64,000 nucleotides of DNA, from NCBI RefSeq assembly GCF_009870785.1, contig NZ_WTWX01000001.1, positions 62,001 through 126,000 of the forward strand, read 5' to 3'. The position numbers were made by a program, and so were the translations under genes. Of the stretch, positions 37,704-48,249 are shown one piece after another; position 1 is the stretch's first letter; the number at the start of each line of letters is the position of its first letter. A model generated the notes under the pieces. The model was not told the DNA's origin. It worked only from the letters and a program-made list of their open reading frames with translations, and searched no databases. Source of the stretch: Paenibacillus sp. An7 (GTDB lineage Bacteria > Bacillota > Bacilli > Paenibacillales > Paenibacillaceae).

Positions 37704-39089
37704 TTACTTTTTCCAGACTTCATCAATTGCCGCTTGGAACGGTTCTTTGTATTTCTCAACAACCGTTGATACGGACACGCCTTCTAGAATTTCACCGCCA
37801 AATTCATAATATGGCATGCTAGGGTAACCATCAATCGTATCAATTACTTTAATGCTTTCACCAGCAACACGGGCGTTGTTAAGATCGTCCTCATTACTGA
37901 AGAGTGTCTCAAATCTAGATTGTTTTGGATAATCGTACATGGATTCAATATCACTCATTTTTTCATAAATATAAACGATTTGATCAGGATTCTCGATAGC
38001 ACTTGGAATCGTTAAATAGTTAGGAATTGTGTTGTGAGAGTGATATCCGGTTGCACTTGGTCCTTTAGGGAATGGCAGGAACCCGATATCATAATCCGGC
38101 ATATCCTTCGTGAAATTCTCCATTTCATAATCACTGGAAGCCACCATCAATGTATTACCTTGACGGAAAAATTGACCAGGCTCCGTCCAATCTCCTCCCT
38201 CAGTAGGTCTTGCAACAGACTCCGTAGCGAGAGTAGACATGAAGTTTAATACTTCCAATGTTTTTGGATCATCCAGGTTTTGTTTGTCGCCATCAACCAA
38301 GTTAGCTTCATTAGCGGCCATAGCCTGAACTAGAATAGAAGCAGTAGCCAGCCCCCAAATATCTAATTTACCATCATTATTCGAATCTTTGTTCGCTTCT
38401 TTAGCGACCTGGATAAAGGTATTCCAATTCCAGTTGTCCTCGTTAACATACTCTTGTAACGATTTCATTCCTAATTGATTCATTAAAGTACGGTTATAAA
38501 AAATGCCGGAAGAAGCTCCATTAATTCCTGATCTAAATCCGTAACCTCTTCCCTCAAATTGAGAATATTCGTTTGTATACTGCTGAATGAATACTTTTTC
38601 GTTCTTAGTATATTCATCTACCGGGTGGAATAAATCTTGCTTAACCAGTGTCGGAATCATCCAAGGTCTAGCTACCCGGATAATATCTCCGAGAGGTTCG
38701 CCGGCTACGAGCGATGCAGTTACCTTATCTTGATATTCGCCAAAATCGACGACAACATATTCGATTTTAAAATTATGTTTTTCCATTAGAGCATCCAAGT
38801 TTTTCTTCACTTCAATACTGTCTGGGTTATCTTCCTTTACCGATTCATCGTACCAAGATACCCATTTAAGTGTTCGGCCGCCCATGTCAAAATCCATCTC
38901 AGGTGTCCCGGTGGCTTCTTCCTCTTCTACTGCTGCTTCCTTCTCTGTATTTGTGTCTTCTGATCCCGCATCAGTACTTACATTTCCCGGTTCTGGTTCA
39001 TTAGCTGTACCTCCGCCGTTACCACTGCATGCTACGATGAACACTAGCAGAAAACAGCATAACAGCATTCCCATCTTACGCATCCACAT
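37704..39089 (-). CDS. Sugar ABC transporter solute-binding lipoprotein
   Basis: Extracytoplasmic oligosaccharide-binding lipoprotein (461 residues). The signal peptide ends in the lipobox FIVAC near residue 21; a Gly/Glu/Thr-rich linker precedes the domain. The domain resembles family 1 binding proteins (AGEPLGDIIR, GGDWTEPGQFF near 320). It is clearly a paralogue of the protein at 57770-59149. ATG at 39089 is used, with GGGGGAAT upstream. No permease gene follows, so it must use a transporter encoded elsewhere, probably the pair at 46370-48249 or 52927-54761. It sits between xylan enzymes, which suggests xylo-oligosaccharide ligands. Confidence 0.88.
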   Translation of the reverse strand: MWMRKMGMLLCCFLLVFIVACSGNGGGTANEPEPGNVSTDAGSEDTNTEKEAAVEEEEATGTPEMDFDMGGRTLKWVSWYDESVKEDNPDSIEVKKNLDALMEKHNFKIEYVVVDFGEYQDKVTASLVAGEPLGDIIRVARPWMIPTLVKQDLFHPVDEYTKNEKVFIQQYTNEYSQFEGRGYGFRSGINGASSGIFYNRTLMNQLGMKSLQEYVNEDNWNWNTFIQVAKEANKDSNNDGKLDIWGLATASILVQAMAANEANLVDGDKQNLDDPKTLEVLNFMSTLATESVARPTEGGDWTEPGQFFRQGNTLMVASSDYEMENFTKDMPDYDIGFLPFPKGPSATGYHSHNTIPNYLTIPSAIENPDQIVYIYEKMSDIESMYDYPKQSRFETLFSNEDDLNNARVAGESIKVIDTIDGYPSMPYYEFGGEILEGVSVSTVVEKYKEPFQAAIDEVWKK

Positions 39090-39115
39090 GTTTATTCCCC
39101 CTATAATTAATAACC

Positions 39116-39934
39116 TCAAGATACAGCGCTTTCATTTCTTGTTTCTATAGCCCATTTCAAAGCATCAGCTATATATTCATTCCAAAAATCCCATGTATGA
39201 GCACCTGAAGTTTCGACATATGTATGATCGACATCTTCGCTCAATAAAAATTGATGCAACCGCTGGTTGACATGAAGTAAAAAATCTTCTGTTCCACACG
39301 CCAAGTATATTCGCGGTATATCTACCTCTTCTGTCTTCAGACAGCGAATCAGCTCCTCTGGGTCTTTATCACTTCCAAGAACAAGATCGAGGTCGCCAAA
39401 TACACTTTTGTAATAATCGTAACTAGCAATTCCATTGTGTACGTCTGGCCTCATATCGGGTAATGAGTAGGGCAGCAATGCTGACGACAAGGCAATAATC
39501 CCTCCAAAATGGTCAGCATACTTTAGTCCGTTACGTATGGCGCCATATCCGCCCATTGACAGCCCGCCGATAAAGGTATCCTCTCGCTCAGTGGATATGG
39601 GGAACATACGCCGAGTAAATTGTACGAGTTCACGTCCAATATATTCGCCAAGCCATTCTTCTCTCTCTTCATTATCGAGATAGAACTTATTTTCTCCTGC
39701 AGGCATAAACACGGCCACATGATGCCGATCGGAAAGTTCTCGTATCCTTGAATAACTAAGCCAATCCGTATGGCTTCCGCAATAACCATGAAGTAAATAC
39801 AGAGATTTCAGACCTTTCGTGTTTTCTTTAGAATCTGGACTTTCCTCTGCGGCTTGATCAAGCGGCAACAATGCATTGAAGGTCACCTCTCTTTTCATAC
39901 ACTTTGAAAAGAAGCTAATTTGCATTACAGCCAT
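39116..39934 (-). CDS. Esterase of the D/feruloyl-esterase type
   Basis: Alpha/beta hydrolase of the putative esterase family (PF00756). The nucleophile is in GGLSMGGYGAIR near residue 120; the Asp and His are likely in YLACGTEDFLL near 210 and SGAHTWDFWNEY near 250. No signal peptide is seen. A start at 39934 (MAVMQISF) follows GGAGGAAGG; the longer frame lacks a site. Its place between a GH10 xylanase and a sugar-binding protein suggests removal of acetyl or feruloyl groups from xylo-oligosaccharides inside the cell. Substrate not provable by eye. Confidence 0.85.
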   Translation of the reverse strand: MAVMQISFFSKCMKREVTFNALLPLDQAAEESPDSKENTKGLKSLYLLHGYCGSHTDWLSYSRIRELSDRHHVAVFMPAGENKFYLDNEEREEWLGEYIGRELVQFTRRMFPISTEREDTFIGGLSMGGYGAIRNGLKYADHFGGIIALSSALLPYSLPDMRPDVHNGIASYDYYKSVFGDLDLVLGSDKDPEELIRCLKTEEVDIPRIYLACGTEDFLLHVNQRLHQFLLSEDVDHTYVETSGAHTWDFWNEYIADALKWAIETRNESAVS

Positions 39935-40039
39935 ATCCTTCCTCCTTTCTTTTATAATCGGTTTTATCAAAATTCAGGCTTAAATTCACAAATCCCTTAT
40001 CGTTTATCTTATAATCCTATATTTATTCGCTATACAATC

Positions 40040-41065
40040 TTAGGACTGAACAGCATCAATTACATCCCAATAGGAAGCTTTCGGTTTATGCTGTGTATCA
40101 AAGAGAAATGGCCAGTTTTTACGATTACGGACAGGAAAATGATCCAGCCAAGTGTAATCATCTGCGGCGCCCCAAAAAGTAACGGAAGTGATGTGATCAC
40201 TGTACTCCTTAAATAATCGGAAGAACCCGGCATAACGCTCAGCTTGGAGTTCAAGCATCTCTTCCGTTGGTGCAGTGAGATCCGTCCTCTTATCCTCATG
40301 AGCAAAGAGCGATACGTCCATTTCTGTAATATGAAGTTTCATTCCGAGACTTGCATATCGTTCAATCGCTTCCCTTATGTGATCCAACGTCGGATGTAAC
40401 AGGTTCCAGTGTGCTTGCAGACCAACACCATGGATGGGAACCCCCTGTTCGATCAGCGACTTGACAAGTGCATAGATCTTTTCACGCTTTTCAGGAACAG
40501 ACTCGTTGTAATCGTTATAGAATAAAAGCGCATTCGGGTCCGCTTCATGTGCATATTCAAATGCTTTTGCAATAAAGTCTTCACCGATCACATCAAGCCA
40601 TCTAGACTTACGCAGTATTTGTTCACCGCTGTCTGATACGGCTTCGTTAACAACATCCCAGGCATAAATACTTCCTTTGTAGCGTCCAACTACTTCATCG
40701 ATGTGAGATTTCATTCTGGTAAGTAAAGTCTCCCGGTCAGCTTTGCCTCCTGAACTACTTTCAAAAACCCAGTCCGGGGTTTGATTATGCCATACAAGGG
40801 TATGGCCTCTGACTGCCATGTTGTTCTCCATTGCAAAAGCAACTAGCTGATCTGCTGCTTCAAATGTATACCTTCCCTCCTCTGGTTGTATTCTTTCAAA
40901 TTTCATTTCATTCTCTGCTGTTACACTATTGAAGTGCTGTGACAACAGTTCTTTCTGTGTAATTAATGTCATCGGATTAACAGCCGCTCCAATGTGAAAC
41001 AGCTCCCTATAAATCTCATGGAGCTTAGGTATGGCTACCTTCTGATCGACTGTCTGATCTGCCAA
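40040..41065 (-). CDS. Intracellular GH10 endo-1,4-beta-xylanase
   Basis: A 341-residue GH10 barrel without signal peptide, as in the intracellular xylanases of Bacillaceae that degrade imported aldouronates and xylo-oligosaccharides. It has VTAENEMKFERIQPEEG near 48, RGHTLVWHNQTPDW near 86, the acid/base Glu in WDVVNEAVSD near 136, and the nucleophile in LHITEMDVSLF near 240. The start codon is TTG at 41065, nine bases after GAGGGGG. The 105-bp gap to the downstream esterase has no clear terminator, so the two may be cotranscribed. Confidence 0.93.
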   Translation of the reverse strand: MADQTVDQKVAIPKLHEIYRELFHIGAAVNPMTLITQKELLSQHFNSVTAENEMKFERIQPEEGRYTFEAADQLVAFAMENNMAVRGHTLVWHNQTPDWVFESSSGGKADRETLLTRMKSHIDEVVGRYKGSIYAWDVVNEAVSDSGEQILRKSRWLDVIGEDFIAKAFEYAHEADPNALLFYNDYNESVPEKREKIYALVKSLIEQGVPIHGVGLQAHWNLLHPTLDHIREAIERYASLGMKLHITEMDVSLFAHEDKRTDLTAPTEEMLELQAERYAGFFRLFKEYSDHITSVTFWGAADDYTWLDHFPVRNRKNWPFLFDTQHKPKASYWDVIDAVQS

Positions 41066-41213
41066 TTTTGCTGACCCCCTCTATCCTCATTCGGAATTGG
41101 ATGACTGGCATAATGTGGTGGATGTTCTTCTCAAAAGTTTAGCTTTTGCTTTTATCTACAACAACCTGCTAAACGGTAGATTTTTTCGGTACAGAATAAT
41201 GAAATCCATACTT

Positions 41214-43535
41214 TCACAGGTGTTTTTCAACATCAGGATCTACAATCTCTATAAGATAGATTTCGTCCGCTATTGTATCGAAATGTACTACATCACCATC
41301 CCTGACCGTCTTGATGTTTGTCCCCGTTTCGGTCCTAACCATTAACTGATTTCCTTCACTTCGAACTTGGCATACGGTGCTGAATTTCGCGTGCACAGCA
41401 GCCTGTAGAAGATTGTTCTCTTCCCAGTGAATGGTAACCTCGAATCCTCCGCGTGCCCGTAGACCGCTAACCATCCCGGAGGTCCATGCTTGCGGCAAGG
41501 CAGGAAGCAAATCAATAATCCCTTCATGGCTTTGCAGTAACATCTCCGCAATACCGGCTGTTCCGCCAAAGTTCCCGTCAATTTGAAATGGGGGATGGTT
41601 ATCCAGCAGATTCGGCAGTGTTGAACCACGTAATAGATCGGATATATTCCTATACGCTTCCTCTCCATCACGGAGTCGTGCCCACATATTGATGATCCAG
41701 GCCCGGCTCCATCCCGTATGTCCTCCTCCAAAAGAAAGCCTGCGATGTAATGTGACCCGAGCGGCCTCAGACCATTCTGGCGTAGTTCGCGGAGTGATCC
41801 TAGAACCGGGATGAAGTGCAAATAGATGAGAGATATGCCGGTGGCCTGGCTCTACTTCTTCATAGTCCTCCATCCATTCCTGAAGCTGTCCGTGACGACC
41901 GACTTTCGGCTGAGGCAGACATGAGCGCACTTTTCGAAATTGTTCACGCATTGCATGATCGACATCTAGCAGTTCAGCCGCTTCAATACAAACCCCAAAT
42001 AAATGGTCAAGGATTTGACTGTCCATCGATGGAGCAATGCATAGTGCACCTGTCTCATCACTTGGTAGACGATATCTATTTTCTGGCGAGACCGATGGTG
42101 AAGTCACTAGCTTTCCATCCGAAGTTTCTATCAGATAATCCAGAAAAAACACCGCAGATTCCTTCATTGTTTCATATGATTTTATAAGAAAATCTCGGTC
42201 TAATGTATAGCAATAATGCTCCCATAGATGAAGACATAACCATGCTGCTCCCATTGGCCAGACTGTTGAAGATATCCAAATATCTTGAGGGGCCGTATCT
42301 CCCCACAGATCGGTATTATGATGAGCAACAAATCCACCGCAGCCGTACATCTGGCGTGCTGTCACCCTTCCATTTGGACGCATCTTCTCTATCAAATCAA
42401 ATAAAGGCTCGTGACATTCGGCTAAGTTGCACATTTCCGCCGGCCAATAATTCATTTGAGTATTAATATTGATCGTATATTTGGAATCCCACGGCGGTGT
42501 AAAATGTTCATTCCAGACCCCTTGTAAATTTGCGGGCAATGAACCTGGTCTACTACTTGAAATAAGTAAGTAGCGCCCATATTGAAAATAGAGCTCTATT
42601 AAACGGAGATCTTCCATACCTTCCTGCAGTGCAGTCATTCGCACATCCGTTGGCCGGTTGTCAAAATCTTCATCTGTCTTGGCAAGGGATAGGGAGACTC
42701 TTTTGAACAAACGCTGATAGTCAGCAACGTGCGTTAGCCGCAGCTGTTCATATCCTTTCTGTTTCGCTTCTCTCACCGTTTCACGGCTATACAGTTCGGG
42801 GTTCTCATATCGATAAGTTGTTCCTGCCGAGACGAGAATGACGGCTTCATCTGCTTGATCGACGAGAAGAAATTCCCCGCAGTTCGTGACCTCTCCCCCA
42901 CTGACTTGTATCTCGACAACGGAACTGATTTGAATTCCGTCCTTACCACCCGTTCCTGCACTCATGATAAGCCGGCCCTCTGATTCCGTATGCAGACTAT
43001 CTATGAATCGCTGTCCTCCCCGTGTAAACCGGAGTCTGAAGGATACCGCATTTGTTTTGTCAGCTTTGATTCGCACAGCAATAACCTCATCAGGAAAACT
43101 CGCCACATGCTCTCTTTCGTAACGTATACCACGCCATTCATAATGTACGGTAGATATACTGTGCTCAAGGTCAAGCTCTCTCCGGTAATTGACAACTTCC
43201 GATTCTTCATGACCAAATTCCATAGTTAGTTCACCCAGCGGTTCATAGTGTCGCTGGCTCTCCGGCGTTCCGGATAAGGACATCGCAGCAAGTTTTTCAG
43301 CTTCGCTAAGACGTCCCTCATGAAGTAACTGGCGAATTTTTGGAAGATGATGAAGCGCATCCGAATTATTACGATTCATGGGTCCTCCAGACCAGACCGA
43401 ATCTTCATTCAATTGGATACGTTCCACGTGAGTCCGTCCGAAGATCATTGCTCCGAGTTTTCCACTTCCGATTGGCAATGCTTCGTTCCAGCTATTCGCA
43501 GCTTTCTCATACCATAATTTCAGCGTTCCACTCAT
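41214..43535 (-). CDS. GH95 alpha-L-fucosidase-like glycosidase
   Basis: Intracellular exo-glycosidase of GH95 (773 residues, no signal peptide). The N-terminal domain begins [27 protein letters not shown] and has [13 protein letters not shown] near 40. The (alpha/alpha)6 catalytic part includes [17 protein letters not shown] near 365 and [14 protein letters not shown] near 575, and ends in [29 protein letters not shown] near 645. Family members remove terminal alpha-1,2-fucose or L-galactose; xyloglucan side chains are a plausible substrate. It starts 28 bp after the DUF1854 gene. Confidence 0.9.
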   Translation of the reverse strand: MSGTLKLWYEKAANSWNEALPIGSGKLGAMIFGRTHVERIQLNEDSVWSGGPMNRNNSDALHHLPKIRQLLHEGRLSEAEKLAAMSLSGTPESQRHYEPLGELTMEFGHEESEVVNYRRELDLEHSISTVHYEWRGIRYEREHVASFPDEVIAVRIKADKTNAVSFRLRFTRGGQRFIDSLHTESEGRLIMSAGTGGKDGIQISSVVEIQVSGGEVTNCGEFLLVDQADEAVILVSAGTTYRYENPELYSRETVREAKQKGYEQLRLTHVADYQRLFKRVSLSLAKTDEDFDNRPTDVRMTALQEGMEDLRLIELYFQYGRYLLISSSRPGSLPANLQGVWNEHFTPPWDSKYTININTQMNYWPAEMCNLAECHEPLFDLIEKMRPNGRVTARQMYGCGGFVAHHNTDLWGDTAPQDIWISSTVWPMGAAWLCLHLWEHYCYTLDRDFLIKSYETMKESAVFFLDYLIETSDGKLVTSPSVSPENRYRLPSDETGALCIAPSMDSQILDHLFGVCIEAAELLDVDHAMREQFRKVRSCLPQPKVGRHGQLQEWMEDYEEVEPGHRHISHLFALHPGSRITPRTTPEWSEAARVTLHRRLSFGGGHTGWSRAWIINMWARLRDGEEAYRNISDLLRGSTLPNLLDNHPPFQIDGNFGGTAGIAEMLLQSHEGIIDLLPALPQAWTSGMVSGLRARGGFEVTIHWEENNLLQAAVHAKFSTVCQVRSEGNQLMVRTETGTNIKTVRDGDVVHFDTIADEIYLIEIVDPDVEKHL

Positions 43536-43562
43536 CGATACGTACTCCTTTCATCATAAGGT

Positions 43563-44060
43563 TTAAATGATTTCTTGAAGTTGTTTCTGGCTGTGGGAAT
43601 CTAACATCCGCCAGTCCTTGATTTCGCATCGTTTCCCATTCATATCTGTTATAATAATCCAGCCTTCTCCAGGGTAGAGAAGATGTTCATGGAGATTTCG
43701 CATCACCATTCGAGTCGGTCCTAAGTTCGTTTGTAATTCCCATATCCATAAACTAGATTTATTTTTTACACTGTCTATGCGTGACACTTTTGGCAAGAAG
43801 TAACGAAGCTCAAGCTCTTCTTTCAGTACGCACGCACTTTCTTTGTCCAGCTCCTCAATCTCGCGGACAATGCCTAGTTCTTCGTCCTCCGCATTTCGGA
43901 TGGAGATATAGGAAGAATCATATTGAAATGGGAAACAGCGATAGACAATAAGTTCGTCGTAATATTTCTCATTCACCGTACCTTGTATGACCCCTCCCTT
44001 GTTTCTTGAGAGGATAATATCTTGCTGTCTTAGCAGCCGAATATCAAATTGTTCAGCCAT
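43563..44060 (-). CDS. DUF1854 domain protein
   Basis: A protein of 165 residues matching the DUF1854 pattern: IRLLRQQDIILSRNKGGVIQG at the start, YVSIRNAEDEELGIVREI-like beta strands, and LLYPGEGWIIITDMNGKRCEIKDWRML at the end. The domain is of unknown function but is repeatedly found beside a particular ABC exporter, as it is here with an 8-bp overlap. Cytoplasmic. It may be an accessory subunit of that transporter. Confidence 0.75.
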   Translation of the reverse strand: MAEQFDIRLLRQQDIILSRNKGGVIQGTVNEKYYDELIVYRCFPFQYDSSYISIRNAEDEELGIVREIEELDKESACVLKEELELRYFLPKVSRIDSVKNKSSLWIWELQTNLGPTRMVMRNLHEHLLYPGEGWIIITDMNGKRCEIKDWRMLDSHSQKQLQEII

Positions 44061-46251
44061 TCACGCCCACTCCCCTAATCTGTGACATTTCTTTCTGAGC
44101 ATCGACTAGTTTTCGGTATACCCCATCCGGTTGGTTAAGCAGCTGCTCATGTGTTCCGACTTCAGCAATCTTACCCTTGTCCAGGACAACTAGTCGATCA
44201 GCATTTCGCAGGGTTGACAGTCGGTGAGCAATAGCAAACGTAGTTCTGCCTTGTACGAGACGATTGATTGCTTCTTGAATTTGCCTTTCTGTCTCCGTAT
44301 CAACAGAGGCTGTAGCTTCGTCTAAAATAAGGATGCGCGGATCATGAATGATTGCTCGTGCGATCGCGATCCGCTGTTTTTCTCCGCCAGACAGCTTATG
44401 TCCTCTTTCTCCTACTCTTGTATCGTAGCCATCTGGCAATCTAACGATAAAATCATGTGCGTTTGCGATTTTTGCCGCACGCATGACTTCTTCAGGCGTT
44501 GCATCATGTTTGGAGTAGGCAATATTGTCAGAAATCGAGCCATCAAACAAAAAAGTTTCCTGTAATACAACGCCGATCTGACTGCGAAGATCATGCTGAC
44601 TAATCTGCCGAATAGGAACTCCGTCAATACGAATCGTCCCTTCGTCCGTATCATAGAACCGGCATATTAAGTTAATAAATGTTGACTTTCCTGCACCTGA
44701 ATGACCGACTAGTCCAATCATCTCTCCAGCTTTCACTCGTAAATTCACATCTTTTAGTACGGGATGATGCTTTTCATACCCATAGGTCACTTGTTCAAAA
44801 TCTACGTCGCCTTTGATCGTTTTTATCGGTACGGGATTACTGGCTTCAGGTACTTCAGACGGTGTATCCATAATCTCGAATATACGATGAGCTGCTGTGA
44901 ATGCATTGCTCGCCCAGCTTACCATTTGGCTGATCCATTGCAGCGGTCCGAATAACATCCCAAGATAAGTAACAAGCGCCAATAGTACGCCTAGCTGAAT
45001 TTCATTTCCGAGAACTTTTCCCCCGCCGTAATACCAAATGAGCAGGGTCCCCACTCCAGCAATGAGCTGGAAAGCAGGAAAAATAAACTGCCATAGTCCT
45101 TCCGTTTTGATATTATTTCGAACCACTTCCAAATTGGCATGATCATAACGTGACATCTCTTCCTTTTCACGTCCAAATGCTTTCACCACCCGAATCCCTT
45201 GCATGGATTCTCCAACCATCGTGTTAAGACGGAATATAGATCGCCACTGCTGGTATAACCTCCGGCCAATCTTAGGCCAGATGGTAACTGATACGATGAT
45301 AATGAAAGGAACGGGCAGCAAAGCGAGCAAGGACAGTTGCCAATCCAACCCGAAAATGATGACACAAATCGCTGCGATTCGCAGCATCTCTCCACCGACA
45401 TACATCACACCATCTGTCATGAACTGGCGCATGGATTCTGCATCACTATTCACTCGGCCGATAAACTGGGAGGTTTGCCTTCTATCAAAATAGGCGAGTG
45501 ACAGCCTCATAAGAGAACGATAAATATCATTACGAATGTCGCCCATCAGCTTCGAGCCAACCCAAATACCGATATACCCGCGGATGGTTTGCATTAATGT
45601 CATCATAACGGTTGTTGTTCCGAGCGCTAATACGAAAAAGAGCAGTGTTGAGACTGCCGCCTTCGGCTGAAGCACATCATCGATAATTAGTTTTATTAAA
45701 TAGGGCGGAGCTAATTCTACAAGTGTTGTAAGAATAAGCAAAATCGCCGCTATAACCATTCTTAATCGGTAAGGTTTCGCGTAACGGAGTATTCTTGCAG
45801 CCGCCTGACCTTTGTTCATACAAAACTGGCAAACCTGTGTCCCCTCGCTAAGTGGGAATTCGCATGTTGGACAGCGGCGCGGCAGGTCTTTCTCTGAAAT
45901 CATCGGGATCGTCTCTTCTTTAACAAGTGCTTCAATCAGCTTCGCTGCGAAACCAAATATGGATGAAAGTTCAGCAGTATACCGACCAATCGCTATAGGC
46001 CCTTCCTTTGTATCCACAAGCAGGGTCCCACCGCCGATTCCTTTTGCGGTTCTCGCTTTACTTATTTCTGACAAGGATATGATTTGTTCGGGCAAATCCC
46101 CCGTTCCCCACAAGTAGATCACATCGTCTGTCACTACAATCCATTGCTCACCAAAACTACCGCTTCGAAGCAGGTCCGTTTTCGCGCTAAACAGCACTTC
46201 CCCCGTTACTTGCTCCGCAATAACCTTCGGAATCTGATCGTAATAGGACAT
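44053..46251 (-). CDS. ABC exporter with N-terminal zinc ribbon
   Basis: Type IV (MsbA-like) ABC transporter of 732 residues. Residues 1-120 form a beta-rich soluble domain, then a zinc ribbon C-x2-C-x10-C-x2-C near 130-147 and six membrane helices from about 165. The ATPase domain has Walker A GHSGAGKST near 519, the signature LSGGEKQRIAIARA near 619 and Walker B LILDEATASVD near 642. ATG at 46251 (MSYYDQ) follows GGAGGGTGCT and is preferred to the ATG at 46281. Substrate unknown. Paired with a DUF1854 protein, an arrangement known from other phyla. Confidence 0.85.
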   Translation of the reverse strand: MSYYDQIPKVIAEQVTGEVLFSAKTDLLRSGSFGEQWIVVTDDVIYLWGTGDLPEQIISLSEISKARTAKGIGGGTLLVDTKEGPIAIGRYTAELSSIFGFAAKLIEALVKEETIPMISEKDLPRRCPTCEFPLSEGTQVCQFCMNKGQAAARILRYAKPYRLRMVIAAILLILTTLVELAPPYLIKLIIDDVLQPKAAVSTLLFFVLALGTTTVMMTLMQTIRGYIGIWVGSKLMGDIRNDIYRSLMRLSLAYFDRRQTSQFIGRVNSDAESMRQFMTDGVMYVGGEMLRIAAICVIIFGLDWQLSLLALLPVPFIIIVSVTIWPKIGRRLYQQWRSIFRLNTMVGESMQGIRVVKAFGREKEEMSRYDHANLEVVRNNIKTEGLWQFIFPAFQLIAGVGTLLIWYYGGGKVLGNEIQLGVLLALVTYLGMLFGPLQWISQMVSWASNAFTAAHRIFEIMDTPSEVPEASNPVPIKTIKGDVDFEQVTYGYEKHHPVLKDVNLRVKAGEMIGLVGHSGAGKSTFINLICRFYDTDEGTIRIDGVPIRQISQHDLRSQIGVVLQETFLFDGSISDNIAYSKHDATPEEVMRAAKIANAHDFIVRLPDGYDTRVGERGHKLSGGEKQRIAIARAIIHDPRILILDEATASVDTETERQIQEAINRLVQGRTTFAIAHRLSTLRNADRLVVLDKGKIAEVGTHEQLLNQPDGVYRKLVDAQKEMSQIRGVGVNG

Positions 46252-46302
46252 AGCACCCTCCACATAAAAATGATTATTCATTTACACCCGTGATTTTTGA
46301 AC

Positions 46303-46347
46303 AAGTAAAAGCGCCTTGCACAAGCTCTTAGAGTGGCAAGACGCTTT
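46303..46347 (-). terminator. Terminator of the nine-gene transport operon
   Basis: A 12-bp stem (46336-46347 with 46308-46319) is followed by TTTTACTTG on the minus strand, just after the last permease gene. Confidence 0.7.
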
Positions 46348-46369
46348 CTTACGAAATGATCCTATTGGA

Positions 46370-47320
46370 CTATCCGACAATACCTGTTCGCTCTATACTT
46401 TCAACAAAGTAACGCTGAACGAATAAATAAATGATAATTAGCGGTAGAATCGCAAGCAGAATACCCGTATCCTGCACCATACTTAAGTAGAATGGATCTG
46501 CTTTTGAAGCATCCCCTCCTGAGAGTTCGATTGCCAGATTATAAGGCAGTGATGACAATTGGGTTGACATAACCTTACTTGAAGTCAGATACGTTGTTGT
46601 ATAGAAACTGTCATTCCACTGCCAGACAAAAGAGAAGAGAAGGGTTGTAACAATAGCGGGAACGGCATTCGGTAACATGATTCGAAGAAATGTTTTACCT
46701 ACACCTGCACCATCGATATAAGCCGCTTCTTCCACCTCTTTTGGAACACCTCTAAAGAACTGACGGAAGATAAAGATATATAATCCAGCTTTCAGTGAAT
46801 TTGCTGTCACTGATGTCAAAATAAACGGCCAATACGTGTTAAGCAAATTAATAGATTTTCCACCTGTAAATAACGGAATAATCCCCATTAGATTAAAATC
46901 TTTTAAGTTCAAATAGATAGGGATTAGAATCGTTGTCGGCGGAACGAGGATCGTCAAGATCACTCCAGCAAACAACAGATTACTTCCCTTAAACTTCAGA
47001 CGGGCAAAACCATACCCAGCAAATGCACATGAAATCGCTGTCAGTATCGTCGTTGTTGCGGATAATGCGAATGTATTCAGTAATGTCTCCCAATAATCCA
47101 TAATCTTAATGGCATTTATGAAATTATCAAGCGTGAAATTCTGTGGAATCCACACCACAATGGGAGAATACAAGTCGTTCTGATGCTTAACTGCCGTTGA
47201 AATTTTTTGAAGTATCGGAAACAAAATGACAAACGATAATCCTATAATTAGTGTAAACCGGACGATTATCCATAACCATTTCTTCCAATTATCAAGTGAT
47301 ATAAACCTGGAAAAGATCAT
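46370..47320 (-). CDS. Sugar ABC transporter permease (MalG-like)
   Basis: Inner-membrane permease of 316 residues with six helices. The conserved EAA loop that contacts the ATPase is EEAAYIDGAGVGKTFLRIMLPNAVPAI near 205-231. Partner of the permease encoded just upstream. Last gene of the operon starting at 59149. No ATP-binding subunit is encoded, so a shared MsmX-type ATPase is required. Confidence 0.92.
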   Translation of the reverse strand: MIFSRFISLDNWKKWLWIIVRFTLIIGLSFVILFPILQKISTAVKHQNDLYSPIVVWIPQNFTLDNFINAIKIMDYWETLLNTFALSATTTILTAISCAFAGYGFARLKFKGSNLLFAGVILTILVPPTTILIPIYLNLKDFNLMGIIPLFTGGKSINLLNTYWPFILTSVTANSLKAGLYIFIFRQFFRGVPKEVEEAAYIDGAGVGKTFLRIMLPNAVPAIVTTLLFSFVWQWNDSFYTTTYLTSSKVMSTQLSSLPYNLAIELSGGDASKADPFYLSMVQDTGILLAILPLIIIYLFVQRYFVESIERTGIVG

Positions 47321-47337
47321 CCTTACCCACCTTCTTC

Positions 47338-48249
47338 CTAATCCTGATAAAAGACTTTTCTAGATACGAGATACGTGCTGATCAACAGGATAATGGCTAT
47401 TGCCACAAAATAAATCCAGGCCATTGCCGAGCTAAGACCAAAATTAAAATTCACGAAACCCGTATTACGAATTAGCTCCGTAAGATCATTACGAGAGAAG
47501 GAATCGATAATGGTATAAATCATATTTACCAGGATAATCGGACTAACCATGGGAAAGGTGATTTTCCAGAAAGCTTCATATCCTGTAGCACCCTCGATCT
47601 TCGATGCTTCATACAATTGAGGCGATATGGTCTGAATGGCTGCCAGGAAAATGAGGATCTGAACTCCAGATTGGCTGACAATCTGATAAATTCGGTCCAC
47701 AGCTCCCGTCAAATAATCAACGATGGTTTCACTGACACCCGCCTGAAGCATCAGGTTCGAAAGTTCAAAACTGCCAAACCCTCTTAGAATACCTGAGCTC
47801 TGACTTTGGTCATTAATCGCCTGAACCAAGCTTGAGCTCTCTAAGCTCAGAATGATACCAGAAGACAAAATGACTGGTAAGAAAAACACCGATCTGGCTA
47901 TCGACCGTAAAGCAAATTTCTGATTCAAGAGAACCGCCAGGAACAAGCTAAAGATGACAATCAGCGGTACATTGACCACCATATTAATGATCGCTTCCGT
48001 CAATGTACGGTTAAAGCTCGTATTGACTGTTAATGCTTCGATATAATTCTTCATTCCAGCAAACGATATGGAAATCCCCGATGAATTTGCTTCTACATTG
48101 CTGAAACTGTATCTGAGTGAAGATAACAATGGAACCAAAAAGAAGAAAATGAAACCCAATGCCCATGGCAAGACATAGATGAATCCCCAAAATGCTTTTT
48201 GTTGTGCGTAAGTTCGTTCTTTCAATCCAAGCTTCATAAAGGACTTCAT
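47338..48249 (-). CDS. Sugar ABC transporter permease (MalF-like)
   Basis: Six-helix permease of 303 residues with the EAA-type loop YEASKIEGATGYEAFWKITFPMVSPII near 205-231. The start ATG overlaps the stop codon of the DUF5696 gene (ATGA). Compared with the second permease pair in this operon (52927-54761), the sequences differ clearly, so the operon encodes two separate importers or one that can exchange parts. Confidence 0.92.
   Translation of the reverse strand: MKSFMKLGLKERTYAQQKAFWGFIYVLPWALGFIFFFLVPLLSSLRYSFSNVEANSSGISISFAGMKNYIEALTVNTSFNRTLTEAIINMVVNVPLIVIFSLFLAVLLNQKFALRSIARSVFFLPVILSSGIILSLESSSLVQAINDQSQSSGILRGFGSFELSNLMLQAGVSETIVDYLTGAVDRIYQIVSQSGVQILIFLAAIQTISPQLYEASKIEGATGYEAFWKITFPMVSPIILVNMIYTIIDSFSRNDLTELIRNTGFVNFNFGLSSAMAWIYFVAIAIILLISTYLVSRKVFYQD

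Noticed and set aside
39121-39134. cre-like sequence near the start of the binding-protein gene
   Set aside because: On the minus strand TGAAAGCGCTGTAT fails the last two fixed bases and lies within the esterase stop region, so it was not annotated.
41342-41821. Frame of 159 codons on the same strand inside the GH95 gene
   Set aside because: It is a shifted frame wholly within a secure gene, without start signals.
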